From positions 17,249,650 through 17,313,649 of the forward strand of contig CM055100.1 of the NCBI GenBank assembly GCA_029204225.1: a stretch of 64,000 nucleotides of DNA. The letters are read 5' to 3'. A model generated the notes under the pieces. The model saw nothing but the letters and a program-made list of their open reading frames with translations. It did no database searches and was not told where the DNA came from. The DNA comes from Diphasiastrum complanatum (Eukaryota; Streptophyta; Lycopodiopsida; Lycopodiales; Lycopodiaceae). The translations under genes were made by a program, and so were the position numbers. Below are positions 43,308-55,284 of the stretch, in pieces; within the stretch, counting starts at the first letter, position 1; each line of letters begins with the position of its first letter.

Positions 43308-43832
43308 TTAATGGGAGGTGGAAGATTGTTGGTCGGCATTGAGGATTTGCTGGCGATACTGATGATGCAGCCAAATTTTTTCATATGGGTGAGGATAAAC
43401 TATCGGGGTCGAATCTTCACTTGGAGGGACAACATGCTGCTGAGTTTTGCTGGGTGCAAGTGTAGGGGCTTGGCATTGGGTTTGTGCCCGAGTCAAGACC
43501 CATGCAGGATGAGTTTCAACTGGTAAAATTTCTACTTGCATTGAATAGACAAGAGCAAGAAGTTTGGACCTGGATGGGCAGTCCTTCACGTAATGTTCAA
43601 TACCACAGTTTTCACAAGCTGGAGGAAAGCGGAGTTTATCGAGACAACGAAGATTAGGATGCTTATCTGCACAGATAAAACATCCTTGTATTGCTGGGAG
43701 TTGAAGTGCGGCAAAGACAACTTGGTTTGGATTGTAAGCTTGGGCATTGGGATCTACTGCTTGAGCATTAGAATCATAAGTATAATAAACAACCGTTTCG
43801 GTAGAGTATTGTCGTTGAGTATTGTCTTCCAC
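43308..43832 (-). pseudogene. gypsy gag C-terminus with two zinc knuckles
   Basis: A 174-codon frame. CFICADKHPNLRC and CENCGIEHYVKDC are two knuckles about 20 residues apart, preceded by an Asn/Ala/Gln-rich repeat (DPNAQAYNPNQ) and followed by a Gln/Pro-rich tail. Confidence 0.75.
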
Positions 43833-43909
43833 ATGGTAGGTTGCTGGATCGATAGTATTCGGATCAAGATAATGGACAGCCTGTTGTGGGAAGGCTGGTT
43901 AACAACAAA

Positions 43910-44734
43910 CTATTGACGTGGTGGTTGGTACCGATTTGATGTAGTTGGTCGTGGTTGGTAGACCCCTAGTCGTGGCATAGGCTGTTGTGGAGGGAAGGGG
44001 TGGTATGCTCGATAGATGGTGGGTCTAGTTGCTGCTGGAAAATGGTTTCGCAGTTGAGAGCCTTCATTAGTAGTATGATGTTGTGAACAGATTGGACACC
44101 AGACATTTTCTCTTGTTGGAAAGGATTTCCCAACAAACTGTTTCATGGTGGTTTGGAAATCGGCAGTGAGCTTATCCATATGAGATTGTTGAGCTTTTTG
44201 CCAGGTTTCCATTTGATGCAGAAGTTCAAAAGATTGGGCGACATTGTCAGACTTCGGGTGATTAGAACACTCCGGATTCTTAGATTTCTTTTCACGATGG
44301 TCAAAGTCATCGTCGAAACCTTCGTCTTCCTCACGGATAGCATCAGTCATCACATCTTTAAGTTGATCATAAGGTCAACTGGTTTGAATTCATGGCAGAT
44401 GTTTTTTGAGAATCCAACCAAGAACAGTTTTATGACCATACGTTCGGTGATAGTTTCATCAACACATTCTACTTTGAGACGTTTAAAACGCTCAATGTAG
44501 TTTCGAACAGACTATTCACGACGCATCTTGATATGGGTAATTTGGATGAATGGGCTCTAAGTCAGTTTGGATGGTTTGAAACGCTTGATGAGAGCGTCCT
44601 TGAGGGTGGTCCAAGAAGCAAGATTTCTGAGGTATCTCCATAAAAATGGCATGCATTATCAAAGTCTTGAAGAAATCAGACTGGATCAGATTCTTCATCA
44701 TACTTTGGTGCATCGAATTCTGCGTTCTAGTCAT
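43910..44734 (-). pseudogene. gypsy gag, central and N-terminal part
   Basis: The clearest frame is 43910-44353: acidic EEDEGFDDDFDHREKKSKN, then ELLHQMETWQKAQQSHMD, a knuckle-like CPICSQHHTTNE, and a Pro/Tyr/Arg-rich end. Sequence at 44380-44734 shows capsid-like traces but no long frame. Confidence 0.6.
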
Positions 44735-45630
44735 GGAGTCGCAGGGTTGGAAGATTCAGCACAATCACGAGACATGATGCAGAGTATGGATGAGAGTAAG
44801 AGCACATATGATCAGGTTAGTATTGTTCTTGGAAAAAGACAAAAAGACAGTTTTCTTGTAGAATGGAGAGTGTTGGGCAAAAAACTGGTATTTCTAGTTG
44901 TAATAGAATTCGCGGACAAGCTGAGAAATCGGGGAGAGGCAGATAAATCAAACTGGAGGACTTGCGAATTCTAACAAAGAGTGTTGTCTGTCAGAATATT
45001 AATTTTTTTTTTTAGAAAAAAAATTGTACTGTTAGAATTCGCGGGTGAATCAGAGATTCGTGCTCACTGAGGACGATTTCGTAGACTGGATGGCGATTTC
45101 TGATATAGAGGTTTTACTGACAGATAGAAAATATGGAAAAAAATATGACTTTATGACAGAAAACAGACAAAATCTCTAAGATAGAATTTCCAGAGCTGCT
45201 GGAAGACTAATCTTGATTAGATCTAACCTCTATAAAGTCGACGAATTCTAGGACAAAAATTTGGGTGAGAAATAAGAGATTTTGACAGTATATCAGGCTG
45301 TTTTCTCAGAATCTGACCGTGGTCAGAATTCATGGAGGTGATAAAATAAAAGATCAGGGTCTGTTAGGGTTGCAGACAGACCGACGAATTTTGATATACC
45401 TGTTTGGTTCGGAAAAAGGTCATTTGGGTCACTTCTTTTCAAAGAAAATGCCCAAGTTGACTCTTTTGTTGCTTCCTCCCGGCTTGATAAGTTGCTCCAC
45501 AGCTCGTGTAGGACTTGGAGAGAAGACTCGTGTTGTGGTTGGAAGATAGAAAGTAGGCAAACAAACAAAGACACATCACGGAGGCGGAAAAACAAAAGAA
45601 AAAGAAGCTAGGTAAAAAATGCTTAAAAAG
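44735..45630 (-). other. gypsy leader, no gene seen
   Basis: Between the primer site and gag. No convincing frame on either strand. Confidence 0.5.
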
Positions 45631-45644
45631 TGGCAACGGCGCCA
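45631..45644 (-). promoter_or_regulatory. gypsy primer-binding site
   Basis: The minus strand reads TGGCGCCGTTGCCA. TGGCGCC-type sites are common in plant gypsy elements; the sequence fits a tRNA-Asp primer from memory. It lies one base from the LTR. Confidence 0.8.
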
Positions 45645-45645
45645 A

Positions 45646-46309
45646 TGTTGGAAGTAAATTTGATTTGTATATGTTGGCTAGATCTACTCACAATGCGGTG
45701 TAGTATAGAGAGGATCAACCACTTTCTAAGTTTCTACGAAGCTTCAAATGGGAATGCAAAAATGGAAAACAATGACGGAAGCACCAAGGCTTACCCAACT
45801 AGTGCTCGAAATAGAAATGAATCTAACTAAGAGGACAAAAAACAAAATCTTACTAAGGCTTACCCAACTAGCAAGGTGATTATGCTAAATCCCAAATTAA
45901 TACCTAAAGGGATATTAAAACATGCCACATTAAAAGAACCAATGAAAGGAGACAAGAGGAGGCCCGAGCACCTTCCCTCAAGCTATGCACCTTCCAATGG
46001 GAACACAAGTAAAATAGCAAAACAATCTCAAAAGAGAGAGCAATTTAGGATAATCTTAGAAGTGTTATTTACAAGGCAAATATCTCTCCTTTTATGGCAA
46101 GGAGGGTCTTCCATAAGTATCCACTAACTTATGGGACTAATCTATCTAGCCTTTCTAGAACTTCTAACTTAGGATTTAGAACTTCAAAGTTTCTTAACTT
46201 AGGAAAACTTAAGACAAAATATTTCTAATCTTAAGTTTCCTAAGTCTAAGTTCTAAATCTAAGTTTAAGCTATTTTATTATTATTTAAGCTTCTACTCAT
46301 GGGCTTACA
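45646..46309 (-). repeat. 5' LTR of the gypsy element
   Basis: It starts TGTTGGAAG beside the primer site and probably ends GGGCTTACA at 46309, giving about 664 bp. A nearby repeat (acaaacacatgccatgg and acaaaacacatgccacaagg) makes the outer end uncertain by about 50 bp. Confidence 0.65.
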
Positions 46310-46385
46310 AACACATGCCATGGCAGAAGTTTATTAACAGACACTCGTACGTGGACTTACAAAACACATGCCACAAGGTTTTATT

Positions 46386-47470
46386 TCTCTCTTTTTTTAT
46401 TTTTTTCCGTGTTAGCACAGATGCTAACATTTTTCATTATGTTGCTAACCATGTGCCAAATAAAATTACTTCTATGTGGTCCACTGACATCTCTAAATGT
46501 TATGAAAACATCTCTCTTAATGGCCCGGATGGGCTTAAGACTAATATATGTAAGATGGTTCTGTATGCTTTCAAATTTAGCAAGAACAAAAATCTTGCCT
46601 ATAAATTCAAACCTAACCATGTGGAATGTAAATGGAAATGGGTAAACAAACCAACTGAAAAATGGACTCATATGGACAAATTACTACTTTGCCAATGTAA
46701 TAATTTACTGATTGACCATTGCATTGTGAGACTAGGAAACAAAGCTTGGAGACAAGTTTGTGGTATACCTATGGGCTTTGCATGTTCCCCTACTTGGTGT
46801 AACCGGTACCTGTCATTTTATGAATTACATTTTATGAAAAGACTTGCTAGACTTGAAAAAATTGAGTACTTAGGTGTGATTCCTCCAATGGCTTGGTTTG
46901 GCAATCTATTGCACAAATAGTTAGCACACGGGCGTTCAAGAATACCTTTCGGTATTTAGATGACATTTGTTTTATTAATAATCCGGTTGCACTTTTATTT
47001 TTGGATAAGGAACAACCTCGTACCCTTGATAATGCTAAATGGATTTATCCTCGGGAGTGCTTTACCATAAAAAATGAGGAGTCTAATGACAATACGGTAA
47101 ACTTTTTGAATATTACTACTACCTTTAAGTATGAGTCGGACGGTTTTTATATGAAAAAAATTTATAAAAGAAAGAAACTACCGTTTTCTCTTTTCTAGTT
47201 CATATAGCTGGCATCCAATAGACAGATCTTTAACTCTTATAAAGTTATCATCGCACAGATTATCGCTGCTATGTATTGTTGTAACAATCAAATTGCTTTT
47301 ATTAGTGAAGTCAATGACATTGCTATGGCGTTTTAAAGAAATGGCTTTATGAAAGGAAGACTGTACGAGATCATCAACAAAATATTCTTACACAATATGT
47401 TCCCTGGACTGATGTTTACACTACAAAAAAATGCGGATTTTCTCTTGGTGGGCAAATAGCACTCCATCTC
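46386..47470 (+). pseudogene. reverse transcriptase of an unusual (Penelope-like or related) family
   Basis: A first frame (to 46917) contains STDISKCYENISLNGPDGL (motif A Asp) and NKAWRQVCGIPMGFACSPTW then CN (motif B). After a frameshift near 46915 it reads AFKNTFRYLDDICFINNP (motif C, YLDD) and VNFLNITTTF with FYMKKIYKRKKLPF. Past a stop at 47196, in the same frame, SNRQIFNSYKVIIAQIIAAM and NGFMKGRLYEIINKI extend to about 47450. None of the blocks matches copia, gypsy or LINE RTs. GIPMG..SP and the end region recall RT proteins I associate with algae, protists and Penelope-like elements. No GIY-YIG endonuclease was seen. Confidence 0.7.
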
Positions 47471-47522
47471 AGGAGTGCTAACTGTCCCCTGAGATACCTT
47501 GCTAACTGTGGGTACGGTTGGT

Positions 47523-47650
<128 letters not shown>

Positions 47651-48051
47651 GGACTCTACTATATGGTCATTACACTTTATTCGCTTTTCAAAACATTATG
47701 AAATGTTTTTTTTTTCTCTTATGGTACTAAACCAACGTAAATGTCTTACCTTGCTAAAATTAGTAACATGGCCCCTAAGAAGTTTTTTTAAGTTTCTAGT
47801 CTTTTGGTGGGAAACTTGGTTTTCATCGAACGACTATGATCAGTGCACATTATAGGAATTCAATCTAACGATGAGCACTTTTAAGCACCCAGTGCACTAA
47901 GAGGTACAAAATTTCTATAAAAGAAAATATGACTACAATCCTAAATTTCACTCTTCTTTCTATAGGAGATCTAGTCCTCTAGCTTTGATGGATCTTCTAA
48001 GGTGAGATATGATACCCTTTTTTAACCAAAGGGAGTTTGCAATAATAGTGT

Positions 48052-48067
48052 CATTTTGCTTCATTGA
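48052..48067 (+). repeat. left target-site duplication of the retroposon
   Basis: CATTTTGCTTCATTGA, identical to 48154-48169. Confidence 0.85.
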
Positions 48068-48153
48068 ACCCAATGGGGTTGGCTCAGTTGGTTGGCTTGG
48101 CATCCAAAGTTTCTTTGGTCCCAGGTTCGAGCCTCCCCTTGGAAACCAAGAAG
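48068..48153 (+). mobile_element. tRNA-derived retroposon (short SINE or tRNA retropseudogene)
   Basis: TGGCTCAGTTGG at 48080-48091 fits Pol III box A exactly and GGTTCGAGCCT at 48124-48134 fits box B, 32 bases apart as in a tRNA gene. GGGG/CCCC segments could pair as an acceptor stem. Perfect 16-bp direct repeats flank the 86-bp insert, the hallmark of LINE-mediated retroposition. No long 3' tail is present. Confidence 0.78.
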
Positions 48154-48169
48154 CATTTTGCTTCATTGA
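48154..48169 (+). repeat. right target-site duplication of the retroposon
   Basis: CATTTTGCTTCATTGA, identical to 48052-48067. Confidence 0.85.
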
Positions 48170-49518
48170 GTGGTAGAGATAGGACACCAACTACAACATG
48201 TGAAGTACTATGCTATGAGGGAGTGGAAATGTCATTCTTGATAGGTTCCAGGTTGAGTACTTTCTTTTTTTGCTCTTCTTTAAACATCGAGGAGCATTTA
48301 TCTAAATAGACACAATTATCCAAAACCATATTTTGTGATTCTAAAGGCTCTTGATCTTGCAAAGATGTGATGTCATTGGTGTGAGATGATAGTTCAGATG
48401 TGTTATGATTTGTGTGTAGATCATATGTTGAATTTCTCTAACAATGAGAAAAACAATTTATATTATAACCATTCATATCAATGTTTTTGGCAAAAGTAGT
48501 TTTGCAAGGTAATACAACCCCCTAAAAAATTGCATTAGTCAACACACAAGCTATTAAACATATTATTTACAATCTGAGCAAAATCATCAAGTTTGACCCT
48601 CTAACTCACTGAAAGTGATTTCTTGTATTGCTTATCCGGACGTTTCTATTGTTTCTTTCATGACTCTAAGACAATACTTGATTTTTTACGTTGATTCTCA
48701 TTTCCTTGGCCAAACGAAGCTAATTCATTAGCATATTGTCTATAATATGTACTATTTACATCACATACTATAGCCAAGCCAGAAAAGAGCATACGAACAT
48801 AAGGTGGGATTGCACTTGCGCTTATGTGAGCACAATCATTTATAGTTTGGATAATTTATTCTCTATCTTGTATCCAAATTTTCAATAGACTAATGAGATA
48901 ACTTATCCACTTTTTTTTGGTCTTTTAGTAAATGTACCATGTAGCAAAGTCATACATAAAAAGATGTCTCTCACTCATTTATGAATGCATGAGAGATCTT
49001 TGAATACATGATAGATGTACACGTACATGAGAGGTGAGAGGTATCCATGAATGGACCGCGCTCCAAATTAGAAGGGTGTGTACATCCTCTTCCTCCTTTA
49101 CATCTACAAGCGCATGTTTTATATTTGACTTTCAAATGACATAAATTTATTGTTTACAAATTACAAATGTAATCCTTAAGAAAAAACTAAACCCTCAAAT
49201 GAAATTTGACTTTTTTAATAAAAAGGCTAACTAGTAGAGTTGAATTTTAACTAATATTTTGTTTAACTTTTATAGTCGTTTTCAAGAAGGCAAGTAGGCC
49301 ATTGAAGTCCATTTCAATCTACAAAATCTTAACACTCTAAATTGAAGTGGCTTTTTTAGTTGCAAACATGTTATGAGCTTTTGCAAGTAAAGCATTATGC
49401 TCATAAAAGCCCGACAATTTGCTCAGGTAAGGCATTATTAGCATAGACAATTTTTTTTGTTAAGGATGAGTAAAGCCCTGATCTAGGACTTTATGTTCCT
49501 TCAGGCTAGTCCTTGAGC
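48170..49518. other. no gene seen
   Basis: AT-rich DNA with stops throughout all frames. Confidence 0.5.
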
Positions 49519-49716
49519 CAGTGCTAAATTCTTTTTGATAAAGTTAAGGAATAGAATATACATTATTTCTCAAATCTCGAGATCTAAAAACATTTGACGA
49601 CTTTTTTATAAGAATATAAACCCTTTTTTAAGTAAATACATAGTTTTGAAAAAACTGAGGAGCTTTAAAAGATGTAAGTTTTCAAAAATATCTCAAAAAA
49701 GGTTTCTCGAGCACTG
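49519..49716 (-). mobile_element. small TIR element, copy 3 (inverted)
   Basis: On the minus strand it starts CAGTGCTCGAGAAACC then TTTTTTGAGATAT and shows the same internal order as copies 1 and 2. Its far end is CAGTGCTAAATTC on the plus strand, a weaker inverted terminus. Confidence 0.5.
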
Positions 49717-49832
49717 CCTTGAGCTCCGGCTTGTGGGGTTTGGGGGGTGTCAAGGGAATAAAGCCCTTGCAGTGGGATTTTACACTTTCACACTTTACCC
49801 TAATCCCTTAATACTTGTTCAATGTTCTAACT

Positions 49833-50020
49833 CAGTGCTCGGGAAACCTCTTTTGAGTTATCCTCAAAAAACCTGCATTATATAGAACTTCTCGATTTTT
49901 TGAAAGCTTTTACTTATAAAACGGTATACATGACTGTATAATAAATCGTCACACATTTTATGATGCCAGTTTTTGAGAAAATTTGTCGATTCCATTCCTA
50001 TAAATTGCCGATGTTCTAAC
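49833..50020 (+). mobile_element. small TIR element, copy 2
   Basis: It starts CAGTGCTCGGGAAACCTC then TTTTGAGTTATCC and continues through TTTTATGATGCCAGTTTTTG, collinear with 7984-8168. The right terminus is not clear. Confidence 0.55.
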
Positions 50021-51599
50021 TTGTTATACTTATAATAATAAAAGATCAAGAATGGTCCCATGCAATGATGCCATGCCCATGCAAAGTGATGTGTGCGCTG
50101 GCCACATTTAAGAAGCGCCGTTAATGTAGCTGCAAACAGTTTGCACGTTCTGGGGTGCCCACCCCGCGACGAGTTATTATTCGCAGGCACCCGTTTAGCC
50201 GGTGGCAAAAGAGTGGCCATCCATGCGCGTTCTCTCACGTGCATGCTTCATCTGAGTGGCCAAAAATTCGAAAACAGAAACGGGGGCCAGCCTTAAAACT
50301 TTAGGTACAGTACCCCCTTGTACCGCCGGCAGCCGGTCATCGGATAAGCAGTTGACCGCAGAACCGGAGAGAGGCGGTTGAGAGCAGTTAATGCGTTTCA
50401 GCAGAACCGGCCAGATTGTATTGAATGCCCCGCGCCTGCTTTTCCTACCCCTTCGCACTTCCTCCCTCCCGTCTTCTGGATATTGTGAATATTTTTTGGA
50501 TTTTCGGTTTTTTTCTTCGTTGCCCGTACTCGAGGACCGACGAGGAAACTGTTTGTCCTGCGGGTTTCTTACTGCTAACGAGCCGTCGTCTCCCGTGAGA
50601 AATTGTGAAGCTCTCTGCTGGCGATGACAGCAGCTGCTACTGTAGCTTCCGATCTGGCTTTGCTCTTCATCTCCATCGCTATGGGACATGGAAATGGTTG
50701 TTAGACGTCTTCTCTTTTGTGGGTTTGGGTTTGTGATCTGCGGAGAGGGAGGAAATTTGTCTGCTTGCTTGGGCTTGCTTGTCAGGGGTTGCGATCATTC
50801 TTCGTTGAATATTTGCACTGCCCAGTGCCCACTGTCATGCTGATGATCTACTCCTGGATGATAAGGTTGTAGCTAACTAATTGCTGTCTACGAAGCCTGG
50901 GCTCTTATCTGTTTTGCAGATTTGCCTGATGCATTTGGTTTGAGTTTTGTTTCTGGCAGCTTCTTGATCAAGAACGCATTTTGCCATTCTGCCACGAATT
51001 GCGTCAAATCACAGCTGAACATGTTAAAGTTCCGAAGGCAAGCATAGCGGATGACTCATCAGGCATTTAATCCACAGATTTAGGTGGTATTTCTGTTCGA
51101 AGATCGAACGAACTTGAACAGATCAAAATTTCCTCCTTATCTTGCTTATTTTCTAGTCTGGACTTTCAATTTTTAGCTCTGGGTAGACCGGAGTGGTTTT
51201 CCTCATTTGCAGCTTCTGTGTGGAATCGCACAGGATGCTGGAAGAGATCGTAGTGGAACGGTTCGGAGTGACAAGATAATGCTTTCATTGTGATCTGACT
51301 CGGGGAGAGGTTCTTGCGGCATTTTAAAAATCTTTCGAGGAAGGATCTATACGCTGCCCATGTCTTTAGTTGAAATGTGGGACAGATTACCGAGATTCTT
51401 ACATTTAAAAATCTTCTTCTAGATTATAACTGTATCAGGACATGGTAGTCCAACTCCTCAACAGGTTTAGGATCGCCAGAGACGACTGATCTAAATCTTT
51501 AAGGAAGTCGGTACTTAATGAAACTGCTAATATGAGAGGAAAATTTGTGCTGTAGTAATTTCTACCATCAACTTTGTTTCTTGTTCTCAACTGTCCACA
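50021..51599 (+). promoter_or_regulatory. promoter and leader region of the LRX gene
   Basis: 50090-50700 is markedly richer in G+C than the flanks, with a pyrimidine-rich patch (about 50430-50480) that could lie near transcription starts. Several good 3' splice-site-like sequences (TGTTTTGCAG at 50918, CTCATTTGCAG at 51214) suggest a spliced leader. No TATA box or start site can be fixed. The ORFs on both strands near 50195-50689 look like composition artefacts. Confidence 0.4.
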
Positions 51600-52841
51600 A
51601 TGGCGAAGCTGCTTCTTGCTTGCTTTCTCTGCTTGTTACTGTTATGGACGGTTCCTTCGGGGTTTCAAACCAGCTCGGATGCCACACTACTACCAACAGC
51701 TTCAGGGAGACATTTGCTTCAAGGATCTATAGCGCCGCTGGTCAATCCAGCTCTCCAGAATGCGTTCATTGCCTTGCAGGCCTGGAAGAATGCCATAACT
51801 AGCGACCCCCTCGGCATTACAGCGACGTGGGTCGGTCCAAACGTTTGCCAATACAGGGGCGTTTTTTGTTCCCCACCTCCTGATAAGTCCTGCCAGCTTG
51901 TGGTGAGTGGCATCGATTTAAATCACGCTCTGCTTACGGGAACGCTACCAGAAGAGCTTGGTTTGTTAACATACCTTGCTCTCTTTCACATTAACACCAA
52001 CTTCTTCAGTGGGCCGATACCATACAGCTTCAAAAATCTGTTTTTGCTTTTTGAACTCGATATCAGTAATAACAGATTCTCTGGAGATTTCCCAGCTGTT
52101 GTTTTGGAGCTCCCTTCTTTGGCATATCTAGATATCAGATTCAATGGTTATCGAGGAATCCTTCCTCCTGCCATCTTTGATAAGCAATCCCTTGATGCGA
52201 TCTTTGTCAACAACAATTATTTTGCTTGCTACATTCCTGCGAACTTGGGTAATTCTCCTGTATCAGTGGTGAATTTCGCCAACAATCAATTTGATGGCAC
52301 CATCCCTGGAAGCATAGGGAACATGTTCAAAACCTTGAATGAGATCAACTTTCTGAATAACGAGCTTTCTGGTTGCATTCCACCACAGGTAGGAGCCCTC
52401 ACGCTGCTTAACGTGTTCGATGCAAGCTTCAATCTTTTGGGTGGCACACTCCCTGACACCATAGCCAACATGATCAGTCTTGTAGACCTCGATGTTGCAG
52501 ATAATCTTCTCACTGGTGTTGTTCCTGCTGGCATTTGCGATCTTCCTAACCTTGTCAACTTCACTTTCTCAGACAATTTCTTCACAAGCGAGAGCCCTGA
52601 CTGCCTCAGATTGCCATCTAGAGGTGCAATCGTTGATGATCGTGGTAACTGCATCCCAAATGTTCCATTCCAGCGGCCTCCTCAGCAATGTGCCGCGTTT
52701 CTCAGCCAACCCACAACTTGCTACCCCAAATATATTGCTCCAGATCCTTACGGCTCCTGGGAACCTATTGATCGATCTCCACTTCCGCAGTCTTATCCTG
52801 CTCCTCCACCACCAGTTGCCCCTCCACCTTCATATTATTGA
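51600..52841 (+). CDS. LRX: leucine-rich-repeat extensin-like (LRX) protein
   Basis: An intact 413-codon frame without introns. Residues 1-23 form a signal peptide. The LRR N-cap runs from NPALQNAFIALQAWKNAI to WVGPNVCQYRGVFC (Cys 83, 90). About ten LRRs span residues 104-335, with hallmark LRX phrases GIDLNHA, ELGLLTYLALFHINTN, LDIRFN and NLGNSPVSVV. A Cys-rich hinge follows (Cys 335, 351, 364, 374), then a short Pro tail (SPLPQSYPAPPPPVAPPPSY). Family members are secreted to the cell wall, bind RALF peptides and help link wall and membrane. The tail lacks the long Ser-Pro4 extensin repeats, so this is a short-tailed member. The ATG at 51600 is the first in frame and gives a good signal peptide. 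Confidence 0.95.
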   Translation: MAKLLLACFLCLLLLWTVPSGFQTSSDATLLPTASGRHLLQGSIAPLVNPALQNAFIALQAWKNAITSDPLGITATWVGPNVCQYRGVFCSPPPDKSCQLVVSGIDLNHALLTGTLPEELGLLTYLALFHINTNFFSGPIPYSFKNLFLLFELDISNNRFSGDFPAVVLELPSLAYLDIRFNGYRGILPPAIFDKQSLDAIFVNNNYFACYIPANLGNSPVSVVNFANNQFDGTIPGSIGNMFKTLNEINFLNNELSGCIPPQVGALTLLNVFDASFNLLGGTLPDTIANMISLVDLDVADNLLTGVVPAGICDLPNLVNFTFSDNFFTSESPDCLRLPSRGAIVDDRGNCIPNVPFQRPPQQCAAFLSQPTTCYPKYIAPDPYGSWEPIDRSPLPQSYPAPPPPVAPPPSYY

Positions 52842-54990
52842 GCTTGCACTTCAATCAGCCATACATCCATCCAAGCTTCAATCAATCATTTGGCATACAT
52901 TCATCCTTTAGATGATGACAAGACTTGTAATGATCTGTTTCTTTTACCTTCCTGCAGATGTTCAGGAAGGCATAGCTCTGAAAATCCAAAGTACAAGAAA
53001 AGTTCACAAAATAATCTGAGTAATGCTCAGTTGTAGTGGATATTGTCAAGTCATAGTAAGATTCATAGGATTCTTATTCTAATATTGGAGTTGCAACTGA
53101 TGATCTGGTAGTGCAAAGTAGGGGACAATTTCATGTTGTACCAATTCTTTCAGGCCTTGCTTATTGACTGTAACTTTGACTCAATATTCTTTCACTTGCT
53201 TCAATCTCTTTACACTTCGATGTTCATAAATACTACGCTTGAGAGTATAAGTTTTTACTTTCCTTGTTGTTTAAGAATGTGGATATCGGATATCCTAGAT
53301 ATGGCCCGAGCTTTTAGCAGCTTTCAGCATCAGAAAGTTCACTTTGGAATGTCATTCCTTAAATCATCAATGAAGTAAACCTGGCTAATCTAGGGTACGG
53401 TTGGAAGGTGTGGATCTTTGCAAAGACTTTTAATATTGATAAAGATGATGGTTGTTTCTTAAAATGATTAGTGTTATCAAAACAGGAGTTGCCAACGAGC
53501 AGATTTATTTTCTGATATACATGAGCCTTCTAAGTTCTGATGTGATAGAATTTCATGACAGGCAGATAGTAAATACAACTCAATGTTTGGTTTCTGCATT
53601 TTTTTTAGCTTGCTTTGGCTTTTTCTCACTTTCAAGGAAATCATTAAGAACTTGCTAGTATTGCATTTATTATTGTTAACATTTGGAATGTGTTCAGTCA
53701 GCTATAGTGCGCTCTCCTAGATTTAAAACCATGTTGCATGGGTAGAATTTGCTAGAATTAGATCTTTGTTGGAGTTACATCATACTTAGGCCCATTTCAC
53801 ACTACATGTATGTGAAGTCCAAAATTTAAAATAAAGTCTCTCCCATTGGTGCAAGAGAAAAAATGGGATTCCCACCATTTCACATTATCATGCACTTGTC
53901 ATTATGGCATATGACATGGCATAGACTCTCCCTCAAGGAGGGGCAAATCAAAGCCATTTTTTGGGCCAGGCAATGTCTTTTAAAATGTTGAGTTGACTTT
54001 GACATGTTGGCTTGCTTTTTGAAGTTTTCTCAATCCTTGATATCCAATATTCCTTTCAAAGAAATGCATTTTAATTCCAACCTTTCTTGATTGCATGAAA
54101 AAAAAAAACTTCAAAGCACCCTTCAACCTTTTAACATGAAACTATATAATTGATTTTCAAAACACAAGACCTTAAATAAAATGGACCAATGGTATGTCAA
54201 GATTCAAATGGGCCAATCAAATTGTGACCCTTCATTTAACACACACCAACCAAATGTGAAAGGGAGGGTGGTCTAGTGCCCGTCAACTCCTTCGCTCCTT
54301 CGCCAAGATTCAAAACATGGGTGGCAAGTAAAAGGGCCAGGCAAGGGGACTTGTCGCTAGTTTGAAACCACCCTTAGGTGTTTTGACACACATAGACTCC
54401 ATTTCTACTTCAAGAGATGAGCTTACTCCTCACAAGTGGTCCCCACATTAGTGGCAATTCCTACAAGGGAGGGAATTTTAAATGGTCTCAATTCAAATTT
54501 GGCTACTTGTGGACTGGAATCTTATTAGATTATGGACCTTGGTCCCACCACTTTTGAGCGGGCCATCCCCTTGCCACCTAGACATTGCTTGCTCATTCAA
54601 ATATTTTGAACATGATGAATCACAATGGATTAAACATGTAGCTAAATATTTCAAGAACCCCTACATTCAAAAGAAGTGGTTTTTCAAAATAATCCAATGT
54701 GTAGGTAGTGATACACCTTTTGGCTGTTGCAAAGCTCCAAAGCTTGCCATACTAAAATATGTATAAATTATGTACTCGTCTTTTGCAAGGTAGAGAATGC
54801 CAATGAGTTTTTGCCATGTGGTGTGGATATCCATTAACTTGGTCTAGATGTTTCATAGTGTTTAACATTGTCATTAAGTGATAGGGCTCCTAATGTGCAT
54901 TTATCTCATGTCATCATTTTTGTCACCAAGGACTTTGTGTGTGGAATCAAAATGCTCTTATATAAGGGTGGTTTCACATAGAAAAGTTAG
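52842..54990. other. 3' flank of LRX and non-coding DNA
   Basis: 52842-53130 probably contains the LRX 3' UTR. The rest is AT-rich with no convincing gene; short frames at 53133, 53452 and 54482 are not supported by composition or motif. Confidence 0.5.
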
Positions 54991-55013
54991 ATAAATTCAA
55001 TGTCTAAATTCAA

Positions 55014-55114
55014 TGTTTCTTGTTCAAAGCATACCAGTCGCGAAACTGTCGTGAACAATTCACGAAATATTCTAAATTCTTCTTCAAGCTCAAAATCTGT
55101 CATCTGTCGCGAAC
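55014..55114 (+). repeat. TCGCGAA-rich repeat, direct copy 1
   Basis: About 101 bp almost identical to 55500-55601, 486 bp downstream, and found inverted at about 59426-59513. Confidence 0.85.
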
Positions 55115-55284
55115 ATTCAATGTCTAAATTCAAATTAGATAAAGCACTTGAGTTTTTTATTGGTGGAGAGAGAAACGACCCACCAACTACCCACCATGCT
55201 CTAAGATGCCTACACTCCTAGTATCTTGAGTTACCCAGGTTGGCACCTTTCAATGTCACCTATAGGAGCAACTCTTAGCCTTGT

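Noticed and set aside
48068-48153. Functional tRNA gene
   Set aside because: Only the promoter boxes are good; arms pair poorly and 16-bp direct repeats show a retroposed copy.
50195-50689. 164-codon minus-strand ORF
   Set aside because: It lies in the G/C-rich upstream region of LRX, antisense, with no motif; more likely leader or promoter DNA.
51600-52841. LRR receptor kinase or polygalacturonase inhibitor
   Set aside because: There is no transmembrane or kinase part, and the phrases GIDLNHA, ALFHINTN and NLGNSPVSVV plus the Cys-rich hinge are specific to LRX proteins.
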